From: Mycobacteroides abscessus ATCC 19977
Lineage (GTDB): Bacteria > Actinomycetota > Actinomycetes > Mycobacteriales > Mycobacteriaceae
DNA length: 64,000 nucleotides
Direction of reading: 5' to 3'
Assembly: GCF_000069185.1 (NCBI RefSeq)
Contig: NC_010397.1
Location: forward strand, 186,001 to 250,000
Part shown: in pieces, positions 1 to 9,540 of the stretch
Layout of the letters: each line of letters begins with the position of its first letter
Numbering within the stretch: the stretch's first letter is position 1
Notes under the pieces: model-generated
What the model was told of the DNA's origin: nothing
Database searches by the model: none
The model's input: only the letters and a program-made list of their open reading frames with translations
Translations under genes and position numbers: made by a program

Positions 1-887
1 TGGTCGACCTGCAAGGTGGTGTGGTCGATGTCGTACTGCGTATGGAGCAACTCCTCGATCTCACGCCGTATTCCGTGGCAGTCCGCATTGGGCGCCACCA
101 ATATGTGGGCCGACAGCGCCGGCTGGCCGGAGGTGATCTGCCAGATGTGGAGATCGTGCACCTCGGCCACCGCGTGCACCGCCGCGAGCTGGGTTCCGAT
201 GGTGCCGGGGTCTAGGCCTACAGGCGCGGCTTCCAAGAAGATCCGTCCCGATTCGCGGACCAGGCCCCAGCCCGCCTTGAGCATCAGCGCGGCCACGACA
301 AGTGCGGCGATGGCATCCGCGCGGGTGAAGCCGGTGAGCCACACCACGGCGCCGGCGACGGCGGTGGCGATGAATGCGTAGAGGTCGTTGAGGATGTGCT
401 GGAAGGCGCCCTCGACGTTGAGGCTGGAACGGTTGGCCTTGCTGATGCACCACGTGGCTGCCACGTTGACGGCGATTCCGGCCAGTGCGGTGATGAACAC
501 CAGCAGGCCTGAGACCTCCGGGGGAGTGATCAGCCGGCGGATGCCCTCGTAGATGAAGAAGGCGGCCAGTAGGAACAGCGTCACGCCGTTGGCCTGTGCC
601 GACAGGATCTCGGCGCGCTTGAGGCCGAACGTATAGCTACCCCGCGCCGGACGCGACGAGAGGCGAATGGCGATGAGCGCCAATACGATCGATGCCGCGT
701 CGGTCAGCATATGCCCGGCGTCGGAGATCAACGCCAGCGATTGGGCGATGATGCCGATGACGACCTCGATGGCCATGAATCCGCCGATCAGGATCAAGGC
801 GATGGTCAGCCATTTCCGATCGGCGTCGGCGTTCACGCCGTGACCATGGGAGTGCCCGGAGCCGTGCTCGTGTGCGTCCGCTGCCAT
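1..887 (-). CDS. Cation diffusion facilitator (CDF) metal exporter, partial
   Basis: The reading frame begins at ATG 887 and runs off the left edge of the window, so the C-terminus is missing. An AAGGAG ribosome site lies just upstream on the minus strand. The N-terminus is His-rich (HEHGSGHSHGHG), followed by several hydrophobic segments. The motif SDAGHMLTDA in an early membrane segment is the metal-binding HxxxD-type site of Zn/Co/Cd CDF antiporters (CzcD/ZitB-like). A cytoplasmic domain with HDLHIWQI follows, as usual in the family. It should export divalent metal ions from the cytoplasm in exchange for protons. The upstream region is shared with a divergent zinc-ribbon gene and contains a short dyad. 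The exact metal cannot be told from sequence. Confidence 0.9.
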   Translation of the reverse strand, partial: MAADAHEHGSGHSHGHGVNADADRKWLTIALILIGGFMAIEVVIGIIAQSLALISDAGHMLTDAASIVLALIAIRLSSRPARGSYTFGLKRAEILSAQANGVTLFLLAAFFIYEGIRRLITPPEVSGLLVFITALAGIAVNVAATWCISKANRSSLNVEGAFQHILNDLYAFIATAVAGAVVWLTGFTRADAIAALVVAALMLKAGWGLVRESGRIFLEAAPVGLDPGTIGTQLAAVHAVAEVHDLHIWQITSGQPALSAHILVAPNADCHGIRREIEELLHTQYDIDHTTLQVD

Positions 888-904
888 GTCCGCTCCTTCT
901 TACG

Positions 905-937
905 ATTCATGCAAACATATGCATGCTAGCATTTGTC
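905..937. promoter_or_regulatory. Divergent promoter with dyad between CDF exporter and zinc-ribbon gene
   Basis: The 50-bp gap contains ATGCA-N6-TGCAT (909-924), followed by TAGCAT (927-932), which is spaced like a -10 box for a leaderless transcript starting at the ATG at 938. A short dyad over a metal-exporter promoter is typical of ArsR/SmtB-family metal sensors. Which regulator binds, and whether it serves both genes, is inference. Confidence 0.4.
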
Positions 938-1228
938 ATGACAAACGTTCAGCCCTTGACCTGTCCGAAGTGTGAATCACAGATGCTGTCGACGAAATGG
1001 TTCGGCGTACGCACATTTCAATGCACGGGATGTGCGGCGCTGTTACTGGAGCAGGACAGCCTGCAGCAGTTCGTGGATGGAGCCGCGCGTTTCGGCCCGT
1101 CGGCGCATATCGACCAGCCGCCCACGGCGCAGCCGTACCCACCCGCGCCTCCTCAGGACTACCGGGGATTTATGGGCGGACTCTTCGGCGGAGGCGGCCA
1201 CGGATATCGCCGCCGGGGCCACCACTGA
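938..1228 (+). CDS. Small zinc-ribbon protein
   Basis: This is a 96-residue protein. The N-terminal 40 residues hold two Cys pairs, CPKC and CTGC, about 20 residues apart, the layout of a TFIIB-type zinc ribbon. The middle is Pro-rich and the tail is Gly/Arg/His-rich (GGLFGGGGHGYRRRGHH), which could also bind metal. I chose ATG 938 because a TAGCAT -10-like hexamer ends five bases upstream, which suggests a leaderless mRNA; an in-frame upstream extension would run through the promoter. The gene diverges from a metal exporter, so a role in metal handling is possible but unproven. Confidence 0.75.
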   Translation: MTNVQPLTCPKCESQMLSTKWFGVRTFQCTGCAALLLEQDSLQQFVDGAARFGPSAHIDQPPTAQPYPPAPPQDYRGFMGGLFGGGGHGYRRRGHH

Positions 1229-1241
1229 CTCACCGGGCGTC

Positions 1242-1299
1242 TCGAATGTGCGGATTGTGTCGATATCACGTCGGAAATCGACACAATCCGCACACTCGA
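1242..1299. terminator. Long hairpin between convergent genes
   Basis: A perfect 17-bp inverted repeat (1248-1264 with 1277-1293, loop 12 nt) extends to about 22 bp with one mismatch. It sits between the convergent zinc-ribbon gene and embB, and has no T-run. It is most simply a bidirectional terminator. Confidence 0.65.
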
Positions 1300-1306
1300 C
1301 GTGCCG

Positions 1307-4300
1307 TTACGGCTTGATCCGGATCTGGTTCGGCTTCCAGAGCCCACTGTGTACCTGCGAGCCGTACTCGATCTGCGCGGGTTGGGCATCGACGATGGTG
1401 TCGAGCTTGCGCAGCGAGCCCCAGTCGCGGCCCCAGTCCTTGGACAGGTAGGTCGGCATCACGTGTGCCCGCAGCAGCAGGTCGGTGATGCCGAGCAGGC
1501 CACCGTTCTCGCCGTCCTGCCAGGTGTCGGTGTCCTTGCGCTTCTGGTCGTAGTCCGGCGTGATGCGGAACTCGGGAACTTCGGTGATCCCGTACTGATG
1601 CAGCATCGGGTGCTGGCACGGGAAGACCAGTCCCACGGTCCAGTCCAGCAGCACCGGCCGGGTGCTGCCCACGTACTCCTGCAGTGACTTCAGCTCCGGC
1701 ACCCGGGGTGGCGCAAAGGCCAGCCAGTCGCCCGGAGTCAGCGAGCCGTCAATCGCGACAATCCGCACGGCGGTCGCGGTCTCGGGGATATCCGAACGGG
1801 CGAAGCGCAGGTTGCGCCAGGATGGCGCGGGCCCAAGGTCGTAGGGCGTCAGGCGTCCCAAGGGGCTGAACGCACCGTCGGGGCCCGCCGTGCCGTACTC
1901 CAATTGCAGTGTCTGCCCGGAGAGTTCGCCCTTGACGTTCTTGGCCGCGATGGTGCCGGCTGCCGTCACCACGATCAGTGGATGGGCGGCATCGCGCGCG
2001 GGGAGCCGGTACCAATCGGAAGTCACCTTCGCCTGCTGCTGCGGACCGACGCGGTAGGAGCCCACGATCGGTACCCGGGCCGGATCCAGCCCGTAGGGCA
2101 GCCGCACCGTGGAGCCATTGACGCCCGGGGTTGTGTTGCGATCCTTGGAATCCCAGTCGTAGTCGGTTCCCGGCCGTGAGTCATTCATCCGGATGGATTC
2201 GGCGACGATCTTGTCCGGTACCCCGTCGGCGGTAAAGCCTGACGGGGCGGAGCCGCCGAGCGGCCCCAGCGCGCCGGTCTCTTGCTCGCCGATCGCGGGC
2301 AGGAATCCGGCATTCGCGTCGGGCTCGACGAGAACGTCGTCGGCCAGCCCACATCCGCCCGCCAGTTCGCGGATGTTCGCCCATCCGTTGGAATACGACG
2401 GGTACTGACGGGCGACGCCGATCGCCAGCTGGCAGATGGACGTGAGCACCATGAATCCGGCGGCCCAGGCGACCGGCGCGGAGGTGATGGACCGCGTGAT
2501 GCGGTTGTCCTCACGCCGCGGCGAGAAGTGCAGCCATGCTGCGTAGCCGACCGCGAGCGCGAACAGCGCGAAAAATATTGTGCTGACGCTTATTCCGGCG
2601 ATCTTGGGCATGCTGCTGTTGAACGGAATACCGAAACTCGAGACGTACCACCAGCCTGCGGCGCTGGCCCAGCTGAGAGCCAGCACGAACAGCACCGTGG
2701 CCACGACGGCCATGCGGTTGCGACTCCAGCGCAACACCTGTGGTGACACCAGCACCGTGGCCAACGCCGCCACGGCGGCGCCCAGGGCGGCGAACAGCCC
2801 GAAGTGGTGTACCCACTTGGTGGGCGCGAACATCAGGAAGAAGATGGTGCCAAAGACGACGCCCAGCACACGCCAGGCCGGCCCGCGGGCCACCCCGGGA
2901 ACGCGCTTGCGGCGCAGGAGAATGAACATCGCGATGAACAGGCACGCCGCGATCAGCAGGAAGCCGAAGCGCCGCGATACCGAACCGTCCACCGTCGGCA
3001 GGAACATGTAGTAGTACCGCAGGTTGTCCGTGTACCACGCCTGCGATGGGCCGATGGCGGTGCGGATCCTGGTCGCCTCGAAAACCGTTGCCAGTGTTTG
3101 ATCGGAGAACACCACGGGCAGGATGACGGTTCCAGCGGCCAGCATGGGCGCCACCAGCGGCCAGGTGCCCACCTGACGGTGCTTGGTCACGATGATCCGC
3201 AGGATCGGCCGGCCACCGGCGAGCAGCGCGGCGACGGCGATCAGACCGGTCGGCTGTATCCCGAGAGTAAAGGCAGCGGTGATGGTCGCCAGCGCGGCGG
3301 GAGTCAGTCGCCGGGAGGTGATGGCCCGCTCGATGAGCACCCAGGTGATCAGCGACCCGACCGCGATCTGTCCCTCGGGGCGCAGACCGTTGTTGAACGG
3401 GAACCAGGACGCCAGCAGCACGAAGCCGGCCGCCCATGCCGCCGGCTTGCTGCGTGCGACAGCGGGCCCCAAGCGGGGCAACACTTCCCGGCTGATCAAA
3501 AGCCAGCAGACCAGCGAGGCGATCAGGTCGGGCAGCCGGATCCACAGGCTGATATCGCTGAACTTGGTCATGATGGCCAGCAGGTTGTAGTACCAGCCGA
3601 ACGGGTCTTCCGGGCTGCCGAACCAGCGGAAGTAGTTGGCCATGTACCCCGCGTGCTCGGCGGTACGCGCCATACCCATCTGGTAGCCGTCGTCCGACGA
3701 CCCCGCTCCGATCACGTACCAGAGCACCAGTGCGCTCATGATGACGGTGTCGGTCAGATCGAAGCGCCGCCAGCGGGTCGGAATGAGCCGCCGCATGCGG
3801 TGGCCATCGGTCTGGTCGATCCGCCACAGCGCCAGCACCGCGATGATGGTGGAGATGACCGCGCCTACCATCGCCGCGAGCTTGAGAAGTGTTGGACTGG
3901 AGGAGAATCGGGTGTCGATATGGGCGGTAAGGCTCAGGCCCTGGGGCGCCGGCCCGCTGAGCTGGGTGAAGACCCCGACAATCTGTGGGCGCAGGTTGGG
4001 ATCGGGGAATCCGCTGCGCAGATCGGCGGACTTCTCGGCGCCGTCACCGTGAAGCCCCTCGAATGTAGCGAAGGTGCCCTTATCCGATGAGGTGATGACG
4101 ATCCGTCGGCAGTCGGGAGAGGCGACCTTGGTGCGCGGGACGCTCGCGATGACCACATTGCGGTCGGTGATATCGAGCCGCTCCTTGGTGACCCGGACAA
4201 AAAGGCTTTGTAGTGCTGCCTCTTTGCCCTCGGGAGGCGCGGTACCCAGGATGACGGCCCCGTCGGCCGGGGCGGAGTTGACCACGGCGCACGGCACGAT

Positions 4301-4522
4301 CACCGTCATGTCCATGGGCGTCTGGGAGATCAGCGGCGCGGTGACGTTGTTGAGCCGGCCCTGCTGTGGCCAGTCGAGGGTCGCGGTGGACACCTTGACG
4401 GGCAGCAGCGGGATCGAGACGCTCAGCACGAACCCGAGCAGACCGAAAACGGTTGCCGTCCAACGTGCGATGTTTAGCTTGCGGGCCTCGGCTGCGGTAT
4501 CTGTCACGGAATTCTCTGTCAT
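1307..4522 (-). CDS. embB: Arabinosyltransferase EmbB
   Basis: This 1071-residue GT-C arabinosyltransferase uses decaprenylphosphoryl-arabinose to build the branched arabinan of arabinogalactan at the outer face of the membrane. Multiple membrane helices (first about residues 22-44) are followed by a periplasmic C-terminal carbohydrate-binding region, and length matches the family. The catalytic-site loop reads SSDDGY (residues 275-280) followed by QMGMAR. In M. tuberculosis the equivalent is DDGYILGMAR, so Gln281 and Met282 replace Ile303 and Leu304 of the ethambutol resistance-determining region. The ATG overlaps the embA stop (ATGA), so the two genes are translationally coupled. embB rather than embC or embA is called from its last position in the cluster and the downstream motif [17 protein letters not shown]. 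Confidence 0.96.
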   Translation of the reverse strand: MTENSVTDTAAEARKLNIARWTATVFGLLGFVLSVSIPLLPVKVSTATLDWPQQGRLNNVTAPLISQTPMDMTVIVPCAVVNSAPADGAVILGTAPPEGKEAALQSLFVRVTKERLDITDRNVVIASVPRTKVASPDCRRIVITSSDKGTFATFEGLHGDGAEKSADLRSGFPDPNLRPQIVGVFTQLSGPAPQGLSLTAHIDTRFSSSPTLLKLAAMVGAVISTIIAVLALWRIDQTDGHRMRRLIPTRWRRFDLTDTVIMSALVLWYVIGAGSSDDGYQMGMARTAEHAGYMANYFRWFGSPEDPFGWYYNLLAIMTKFSDISLWIRLPDLIASLVCWLLISREVLPRLGPAVARSKPAAWAAGFVLLASWFPFNNGLRPEGQIAVGSLITWVLIERAITSRRLTPAALATITAAFTLGIQPTGLIAVAALLAGGRPILRIIVTKHRQVGTWPLVAPMLAAGTVILPVVFSDQTLATVFEATRIRTAIGPSQAWYTDNLRYYYMFLPTVDGSVSRRFGFLLIAACLFIAMFILLRRKRVPGVARGPAWRVLGVVFGTIFFLMFAPTKWVHHFGLFAALGAAVAALATVLVSPQVLRWSRNRMAVVATVLFVLALSWASAAGWWYVSSFGIPFNSSMPKIAGISVSTIFFALFALAVGYAAWLHFSPRREDNRITRSITSAPVAWAAGFMVLTSICQLAIGVARQYPSYSNGWANIRELAGGCGLADDVLVEPDANAGFLPAIGEQETGALGPLGGSAPSGFTADGVPDKIVAESIRMNDSRPGTDYDWDSKDRNTTPGVNGSTVRLPYGLDPARVPIVGSYRVGPQQQAKVTSDWYRLPARDAAHPLIVVTAAGTIAAKNVKGELSGQTLQLEYGTAGPDGAFSPLGRLTPYDLGPAPSWRNLRFARSDIPETATAVRIVAIDGSLTPGDWLAFAPPRVPELKSLQEYVGSTRPVLLDWTVGLVFPCQHPMLHQYGITEVPEFRITPDYDQKRKDTDTWQDGENGGLLGITDLLLRAHVMPTYLSKDWGRDWGSLRKLDTIVDAQPAQIEYGSQVHSGLWKPNQIRIKP

Positions 4523-7500
4523 GGCAGGGCTCGAATCGGTCCTTTACGGGTCCAGCCGTTCACGACGACGGTGCCCTCGGTGAGTTGTGCGTCGGGTGCC
4601 AGATTCGGAGCCACGATGGGCTCGTACTTCTCTATCGAGCCCCAGTCGCGATACCAGTCGTTGCGCAGGTAGGTGGGCACCGACGAGGTTCGCAGCAGCG
4701 CGGTGGTGAACATGAACGGGCCACCGTCTTCGGCCGACATCCACATGTTCGACGAGGTCGCCACCTGCTTGTGCTCGGGCATCACGCGGAACTTGGGCAG
4801 TTCGGCCACCCCAAGATGCTCGCTGAACGGCCGTTGGCACGGGAAGTTTTGTGCCACAGCCATATCCAGCAGCACGGGTGTGTCGGACCCCAAGAGATCC
4901 TGTGCCGTCTTCAGGGTTGGTACCCGCGGCGGGGTGAACGCGAGCCATTGGTCACTGGACAGGTTGGGGTCGTCGGCGACGATACGGACCACGTTGGCCC
5001 CGGGCGGCGCGGTCTTGGTGGGGAACCGCAGGTTGCGCCAGACTGTTTGCGGCCCAATGTCAATGGGGTAATCCTGGCGAAGTGGCTTGAAACCGCCGGG
5101 GCTCTGGGGGTCGCGGACACCCCACTCCAGCTTGAGCTGCTGGCCGTAGTTGATCTCGGGGCTGAAGGTGCCGTCCTGCTGGAACGACCAGATCGCACCG
5201 GCGGCCGAGATCACCACCAGCGGTCGATCGGGGCTGGGCGGTGGAAGCTCGTACCAGGACGACTTGAGGTGCGCGGCAATCGAGTTCTCCCCGTAGCTGC
5301 CCATCACCGGGGTGCGGGCCGGGTCCAGCCCGAACGGCAGCTGCATGCTGGAGCCGTTGATGCCGGTGGGGCCGACGCCGCCGGTGGTTCCCGCTCCGTC
5401 GCTTACCTCCATGATCGGCGCGTTCGGGGAGGCATCGGAGTTCACCAGGCCCGGCTTGCCGACGACGGGCAAGGACGTCATGCCGATGCGCACTCCGTCG
5501 GGGACGAAGCCGACGGGATCCAGGCCTCCGAGCGGCCCGTACTTGCCCGCTTGCTGGCCGGGAATGGGTTGCAGCAGGCCCTCGTTGGCGTCTGGCTCGA
5601 CTAACACGTCGCTGGCCATGGCGCACGGATCGCTGCCGGTCAGCGCCAACAGGTTGGCCTTGCCGGTGGTGTAGGTGTCGCTACGCGCGTAGACCCCCTT
5701 GGCCATCGAGGTCACTTCGAGAATCACCATGATGGCGGCGACGATCATCAGTGGGGTCGAGGCCAGCAAGCGATTGCGCCGGGTGTTCTCGACCTCGGTG
5801 TGCCCGGCATAGTCCAGACGGAAGTGCAGCCAGCCGGCGATCAATGCGGTGATCACCGAGAGCACCAGGAACATGTTGGTGACGGGATGGCTGGCGATCA
5901 CCGGTTGCTTGTCGAACCATGGCACGCCGTAGTTGCCGACGTAGAACCAGCCGTTGATGCCCGAGGTCGACCAGGCCAGGATGAACAGCAGAGCCGTCAC
6001 GTACAGCGCCAAATTGCGCCGCGAATGCAGACCGACTCGCGCAAAGGTGAATGCCGCGACCGCTCCGAGCGCGCCCGACAACCCCGCGAAAATGCCGAAC
6101 TGGATGGCCCACTTGGTGGGGGTGAAGGTCAGTAGCAGCAATCCGATCGCGGTGCTGCCGATGAGGCGCCACACCGGTCCGCTGGCCAGGCCCGGTAGTA
6201 CGCCGCGGCGCAGCAGTACCGCAAGGGTGCCGAAGAGGCAGAGCAGCAGGATGAACACCGCGATACGCCGGGTCAGTGAGCCGTCGACATTGGATTCGAC
6301 GGTCAGGAAGTAGTAGCGCAGGAATTCCTGGTACCAGGCGATCGTCGGACCGACCACATATTTGATGCGCGCGGATTCGGCGACGGTGGCCAGGGTCTGG
6401 TCCCGGAAGGTGAAGGCGAGCACGCCCGCGACCGAGGCCGCCAGGACCGCGATAGGGGTGAATCGCCCGTACCGCAGGCGGCGCACGGCGACGACGCGGG
6501 CGATGGCGCGGCCGCCGGCCAGTAGCGGTCCCAGCGCGATGAGGCCTTGGGGGGCCACCGTCGCGGCCAGCAGGGCTACCACGATCGCCAGCGTGGCGGG
6601 CGAGAGGCGGCGGGTGGCGATGGCGCGTTCCACCAGGATCCAGGTGAGCACGGTGCCGAACACGATGATGGGCTCCGGGCGCAGGCCGTTGTTGAACGGA
6701 AGCCAGGCGGTGAGGAAGACCAGCGCGGCGGTCCACACGGCGGTCCGGCTGGCGGCGAGTTGCTCGCCCAGCCGGGGCAGCATCTTCTTACGCAGGATGT
6801 ACCAGGTGCCGATGCCCGCCAGGGTGGCCGGCACGCGCATCCACACCCCGACGGTGCTCACCTGTGTGAGCCAGCTCAAAAGGGTTGCGTACCAATCGAA
6901 TGGAGACGCGGTGGCACCGAAGTAGCGGTAGTACTCCGCGACGTACCCGGCCTGATGCGCGACGCGCGCCTCGACCAGCACGTTGCCGTCATCGGAGGTG
7001 ATGGCGCCGATGACATGCCAAAGCAGAAGTGTGCCAACGACTCCGATGTCGGCCACACCGTTGGTCAGTAGTGTGGCGCGGCCCGGCAGCCGGAATGGTT
7101 TGCGCGGGAGTTTGCGCCCGCCGCGTTCCAGCACGGCCAGGGCCGCGATGGCGATAGCGACGGCGCCGATGCCGAGCACCATGGCCGCCAGCTTCAAAGT
7201 GGTTGGACTGCTGATGAATCGGGTATCGACCACCACATGGGCGGTTGGGCCGCCCGCCGCGGGCACCTTGAGGTCGGTGAACAAGCCGGTGACCTGAGGC
7301 TTGTTTTCGATGGACAGGGTGCCGCTGGCATTGGGTAGCCCGGCGAAGTTGGCGCCCACCCCGCCGGCATTGGCCCAGATGTCCAGGGTGGTGCAGCCGC
7401 CGGACTCCACGGCCTTGCGTGGCGCGACCGTCGCGACGTTGTCGCGGAATGCCACAACCACCAGATCGGTGGTTGCCCGCACGAACAATGCGTGCCGGCT

Positions 7501-7812
7501 TGCTTCGAAGCCGCCGTCGGGGCTGGTGGACAGCACCACACCGCCGCTGGCGGGCAGCGTCGCGACGGCGGTGCAGGGTATGTGTGCCTCGAAGGACAGC
7601 GGGGCGCCGGACACCAGTGGCGCGGTGATGCCGGTGATGTTCCCGTCGGCGCCGGCTCCCTGGGGCCAGTTGATGTCGACGGTGGACTGACGGACCGGCA
7701 GCAGGGGAACGAGCACGCACAACAGCACACCGATGGTGGCCGCAGCCAAAGAAATCAGACGTGCCCGCTGGGCTGTACCTGCTGTCGCGGACTGTGAAAG
7801 CTGCGAAGGCAC
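4519..7812 (-). CDS. embA: Arabinosyltransferase EmbA
   Basis: A 1097-residue integral membrane GT-C arabinosyltransferase, partner of EmbB in a heterodimer that makes the 3,5-branched arabinan of arabinogalactan. The membrane helices and large C-terminal periplasmic part are as in the family. The active-site loop is [12 protein letters not shown], the EmbA-type divergent form. It starts with GTG at 7812 without a clear Shine-Dalgarno sequence, and its stop overlaps the embB start by four bases. Unlike in M. tuberculosis, embA does not follow embC directly: an ATPase gene of opposite orientation and a small secreted-protein gene lie between them, so embA-embB must have their own promoter in 7813-7995, where an array of GATAC/GTATC words lies. 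Confidence 0.96.
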   Translation of the reverse strand: MPSQLSQSATAGTAQRARLISLAAATIGVLLCVLVPLLPVRQSTVDINWPQGAGADGNITGITAPLVSGAPLSFEAHIPCTAVATLPASGGVVLSTSPDGGFEASRHALFVRATTDLVVVAFRDNVATVAPRKAVESGGCTTLDIWANAGGVGANFAGLPNASGTLSIENKPQVTGLFTDLKVPAAGGPTAHVVVDTRFISSPTTLKLAAMVLGIGAVAIAIAALAVLERGGRKLPRKPFRLPGRATLLTNGVADIGVVGTLLLWHVIGAITSDDGNVLVEARVAHQAGYVAEYYRYFGATASPFDWYATLLSWLTQVSTVGVWMRVPATLAGIGTWYILRKKMLPRLGEQLAASRTAVWTAALVFLTAWLPFNNGLRPEPIIVFGTVLTWILVERAIATRRLSPATLAIVVALLAATVAPQGLIALGPLLAGGRAIARVVAVRRLRYGRFTPIAVLAASVAGVLAFTFRDQTLATVAESARIKYVVGPTIAWYQEFLRYYFLTVESNVDGSLTRRIAVFILLLCLFGTLAVLLRRGVLPGLASGPVWRLIGSTAIGLLLLTFTPTKWAIQFGIFAGLSGALGAVAAFTFARVGLHSRRNLALYVTALLFILAWSTSGINGWFYVGNYGVPWFDKQPVIASHPVTNMFLVLSVITALIAGWLHFRLDYAGHTEVENTRRNRLLASTPLMIVAAIMVILEVTSMAKGVYARSDTYTTGKANLLALTGSDPCAMASDVLVEPDANEGLLQPIPGQQAGKYGPLGGLDPVGFVPDGVRIGMTSLPVVGKPGLVNSDASPNAPIMEVSDGAGTTGGVGPTGINGSSMQLPFGLDPARTPVMGSYGENSIAAHLKSSWYELPPPSPDRPLVVISAAGAIWSFQQDGTFSPEINYGQQLKLEWGVRDPQSPGGFKPLRQDYPIDIGPQTVWRNLRFPTKTAPPGANVVRIVADDPNLSSDQWLAFTPPRVPTLKTAQDLLGSDTPVLLDMAVAQNFPCQRPFSEHLGVAELPKFRVMPEHKQVATSSNMWMSAEDGGPFMFTTALLRTSSVPTYLRNDWYRDWGSIEKYEPIVAPNLAPDAQLTEGTVVVNGWTRKGPIRALP

Positions 7813-7889
7813 GAGGGCGATGGTATGTGACGAAGCTTCGCGCCCCTGAACGCAGCGCGCGCGTTGGCCGGATTGAGACCTCTAAAACC

Positions 7890-7979
7890 GATACCAGTCG
7901 ATAACTCGGTAGAAGTATCGGAAAGTATCCAGAATGTCGGCCCCACCTGATACCTATTGATACGGCACCGAGAAGTATC
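7890..7979. promoter_or_regulatory. Phased GATAC/GTATC repeat array in embA/ATPase divergent promoter
   Basis: Seven GATAC-like words occur in 90 bp: GATAC 7890 and GATAA 7900, GTATC 7915 and 7925, GATAC 7949 and 7959, GTATC 7975. Within each pair the words repeat every 10 bp (one helical turn). The first two pairs form a dyad centred between 7909 and 7910. This is the pattern expected for cooperative binding of a regulator to one face of DNA. The last word ends 16 bases before the ATPase start codon at 7996. The binding protein is unknown; the ATPase itself has a C-terminal winged-helix-like part and is one candidate. Confidence 0.55.
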
Positions 7980-7995
7980 AAGTGAGGATTTCGGT

Positions 7996-9162
7996 ATGCA
8001 GCCCAGTCCGTACACGCCAGGCCAGGTGGCACGTGAGGTCGTCGGCCGCGCCGAGCAGCTGGCCGAGATCGGCGAGCGACTGATGTACATGACGGAGCTT
8101 GGGCGGCTGATCGGCCGCATCCGTGTCGACACCGGGCCGCGTGGTGTGGGAAAGACCTCACTGCTGCGTGAGGTCCAGCGTGCGGCCGAGGCGCGCGGTG
8201 TGGTGACGGTGTGGGTGACCGCAGGCGGCGAGGAGCCGCTGACGGCGGCGATCGCCACCCAGATCCGCGCCCGCACCGCGGGGTGGAAGAAGAAGTCACG
8301 CGGCCGGTTACTGCGAGCCATCGATCAGGTGAGCATCACCGCCGGTGTGCCGGGGGTGGCGCAACTCGGTGCGACGGTCAAACCGGCGCAGTCCGCCGAG
8401 GGGGCGTCACCGGAGCCATCCTTCAAGGAACTGATCGTCGAGACGGTCAAGGCGGCGCGCGACGAGGGACACCGGGGTCTGGTGCTGTTGATCGACGAGG
8501 TGCAGGACGCTGACCGGCAGGGATTGCGCACCCTGGCCGTCACCTGGCAGGACCTGCAGGCCGAGGCCGACGCCCTGCCTGCCGGGTTGTTCGCGGCGGG
8601 CCTCCCGCAGACGCCGGAGATCATCAGCGCCGCAGCCACCTTCAGCGAGCGGTTCGCATACCGCACATTGCATCGGCTAGGCCCCGACGCATCGCGGGTG
8701 GCGCTGGTCAAGCCCGCCGGCCAGGTCGGGGTGGACTGGGCGCCGGACGCGCTCGAGGCAGTCATCGCGCAGACGAACGGATATCCGCACACGCTGCAGC
8801 TCTACGCGGACGCCGCGTGGGCACGCGCCGGGTATCCGGATCCGGGAGGCCAGATCGGGATGCCCGATGTCGAGCACGCCGCCCGACAGGTCGCCGAGGA
8901 TATGGACGCACTCTTTCGCGCGCGCTGGAACAACGCGACCCCGGTGCAGCGGCGCTTCATGACGGCGATGGCGCAGTCATTGACCGACGATCGGGTGTCC
9001 AGCCGGTCCGATATCGCGGCCGCGTTGGGCCGTGATTCGCGGGCTATCAGCGCCGCCCGCGCCGGGCTCATCGACAAGGGGCTCATCGCCGTGGCCGGCC
9101 ACGGGCTGCTGGAGTTCAGCATCCCCGGTTTCGCGGAGTTCGTGCACGCGCAGGAGGGCTAG
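7996..9162 (+). CDS. P-loop ATPase with C-terminal winged-helix-like domain (ORC1/AAA_16-like)
   Basis: This 388-residue protein has Walker A GPRGVGKTS near residue 47 and Walker B LVLLIDEVQDAD near residue 160, followed by an AAA-like lid region. The last 70 residues look like a winged helix (SDIAALGRDSRAI-type alternation), as in archaeal ORC1/Cdc6-like and AAA_16 ATPases. I chose ATG 7996 over the earlier in-frame codon at 7957 because the protein family begins near here and the upstream part lies within the repeat array. The gene is inserted between embC and embA on the opposite strand, which breaks the ancestral embCAB order. Function is unknown; DNA binding or a switch role is inference. 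Confidence 0.85.
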   Translation: MQPSPYTPGQVAREVVGRAEQLAEIGERLMYMTELGRLIGRIRVDTGPRGVGKTSLLREVQRAAEARGVVTVWVTAGGEEPLTAAIATQIRARTAGWKKKSRGRLLRAIDQVSITAGVPGVAQLGATVKPAQSAEGASPEPSFKELIVETVKAARDEGHRGLVLLIDEVQDADRQGLRTLAVTWQDLQAEADALPAGLFAAGLPQTPEIISAAATFSERFAYRTLHRLGPDASRVALVKPAGQVGVDWAPDALEAVIAQTNGYPHTLQLYADAAWARAGYPDPGGQIGMPDVEHAARQVAEDMDALFRARWNNATPVQRRFMTAMAQSLTDDRVSSRSDIAAALGRDSRAISAARAGLIDKGLIAVAGHGLLEFSIPGFAEFVHAQEG

Positions 9163-9236
9163 CCACTCCGCCGACACGCCGTGTTCTGCGTTTCGCACGT
9201 GGGAAACGCGTCAGAAACCGTAGTCTCGGCGCCCGG

Positions 9237-9419
9237 TCAGTCGTTATGCGGTGACTTCTCGCGAATCGCTCCCGAGCGTTCACATTTCGGATCGACCTTG
9301 ACCGGGTGGTGCGGACAGGGCTCGTCGTCCTTGGGCTTGGCGTGGCTGGGCAACGCCGTCACCAGATATGACGCCAGGGATGCAGTCACCAGGAATTGCC
9401 AGGCGATTTGTCGCAGCAT
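9237..9419 (-). CDS. Small secreted protein, unknown
   Basis: A 60-residue product starts at ATG 9419, preceded by an AAAGGAAGG ribosome site. The first 27 residues form a classic Sec signal peptide (hydrophobic core FLVTASLASYLVTAL, cleavage-like SHA/KP). The mature part is only about 33 residues, charged, with two Cys and two adjacent His. It lies between the embC terminator-like hairpin and the convergent ATPase gene. I do not recognise a family. A longer in-frame start at 9482 is possible but would place 21 residues before the signal peptide. Confidence 0.65.
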   Translation of the reverse strand: MLRQIAWQFLVTASLASYLVTALPSHAKPKDDEPCPHHPVKVDPKCERSGAIREKSPHND

Positions 9420-9478
9420 GGGCCGCACCTTCCTTTGGGATGTCTTTGCTGACAACCCCATTGAAGTCGGCGCGGGCG

Positions 9479-9527
9479 CCACTGGCTTCCGATAAATTGC
9501 CAGGTTTTATCGAAAAGCGGCCAGTGG
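9479..9527 (-). terminator. Hairpin downstream of embC
   Basis: CCACTGGC (9479-9486) pairs with GCCAGTGG (9520-9527), and inside it CGATAAA (9490-9496) pairs with TTTATCG (9506-9512). The structure begins 14 bases past the embC stop on the minus strand. It would stop transcription before the small secreted-protein gene and separate embC from embA-embB. Confidence 0.6.
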
Positions 9528-9540
9528 GCAGTGGTGCGGG

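Noticed and set aside
2804..4090. Long plus-strand open frame opposite embB
   Set aside because: It is an antisense shadow of embB; composition is low-complexity Gly/Arg/His and there is no start signal or domain.
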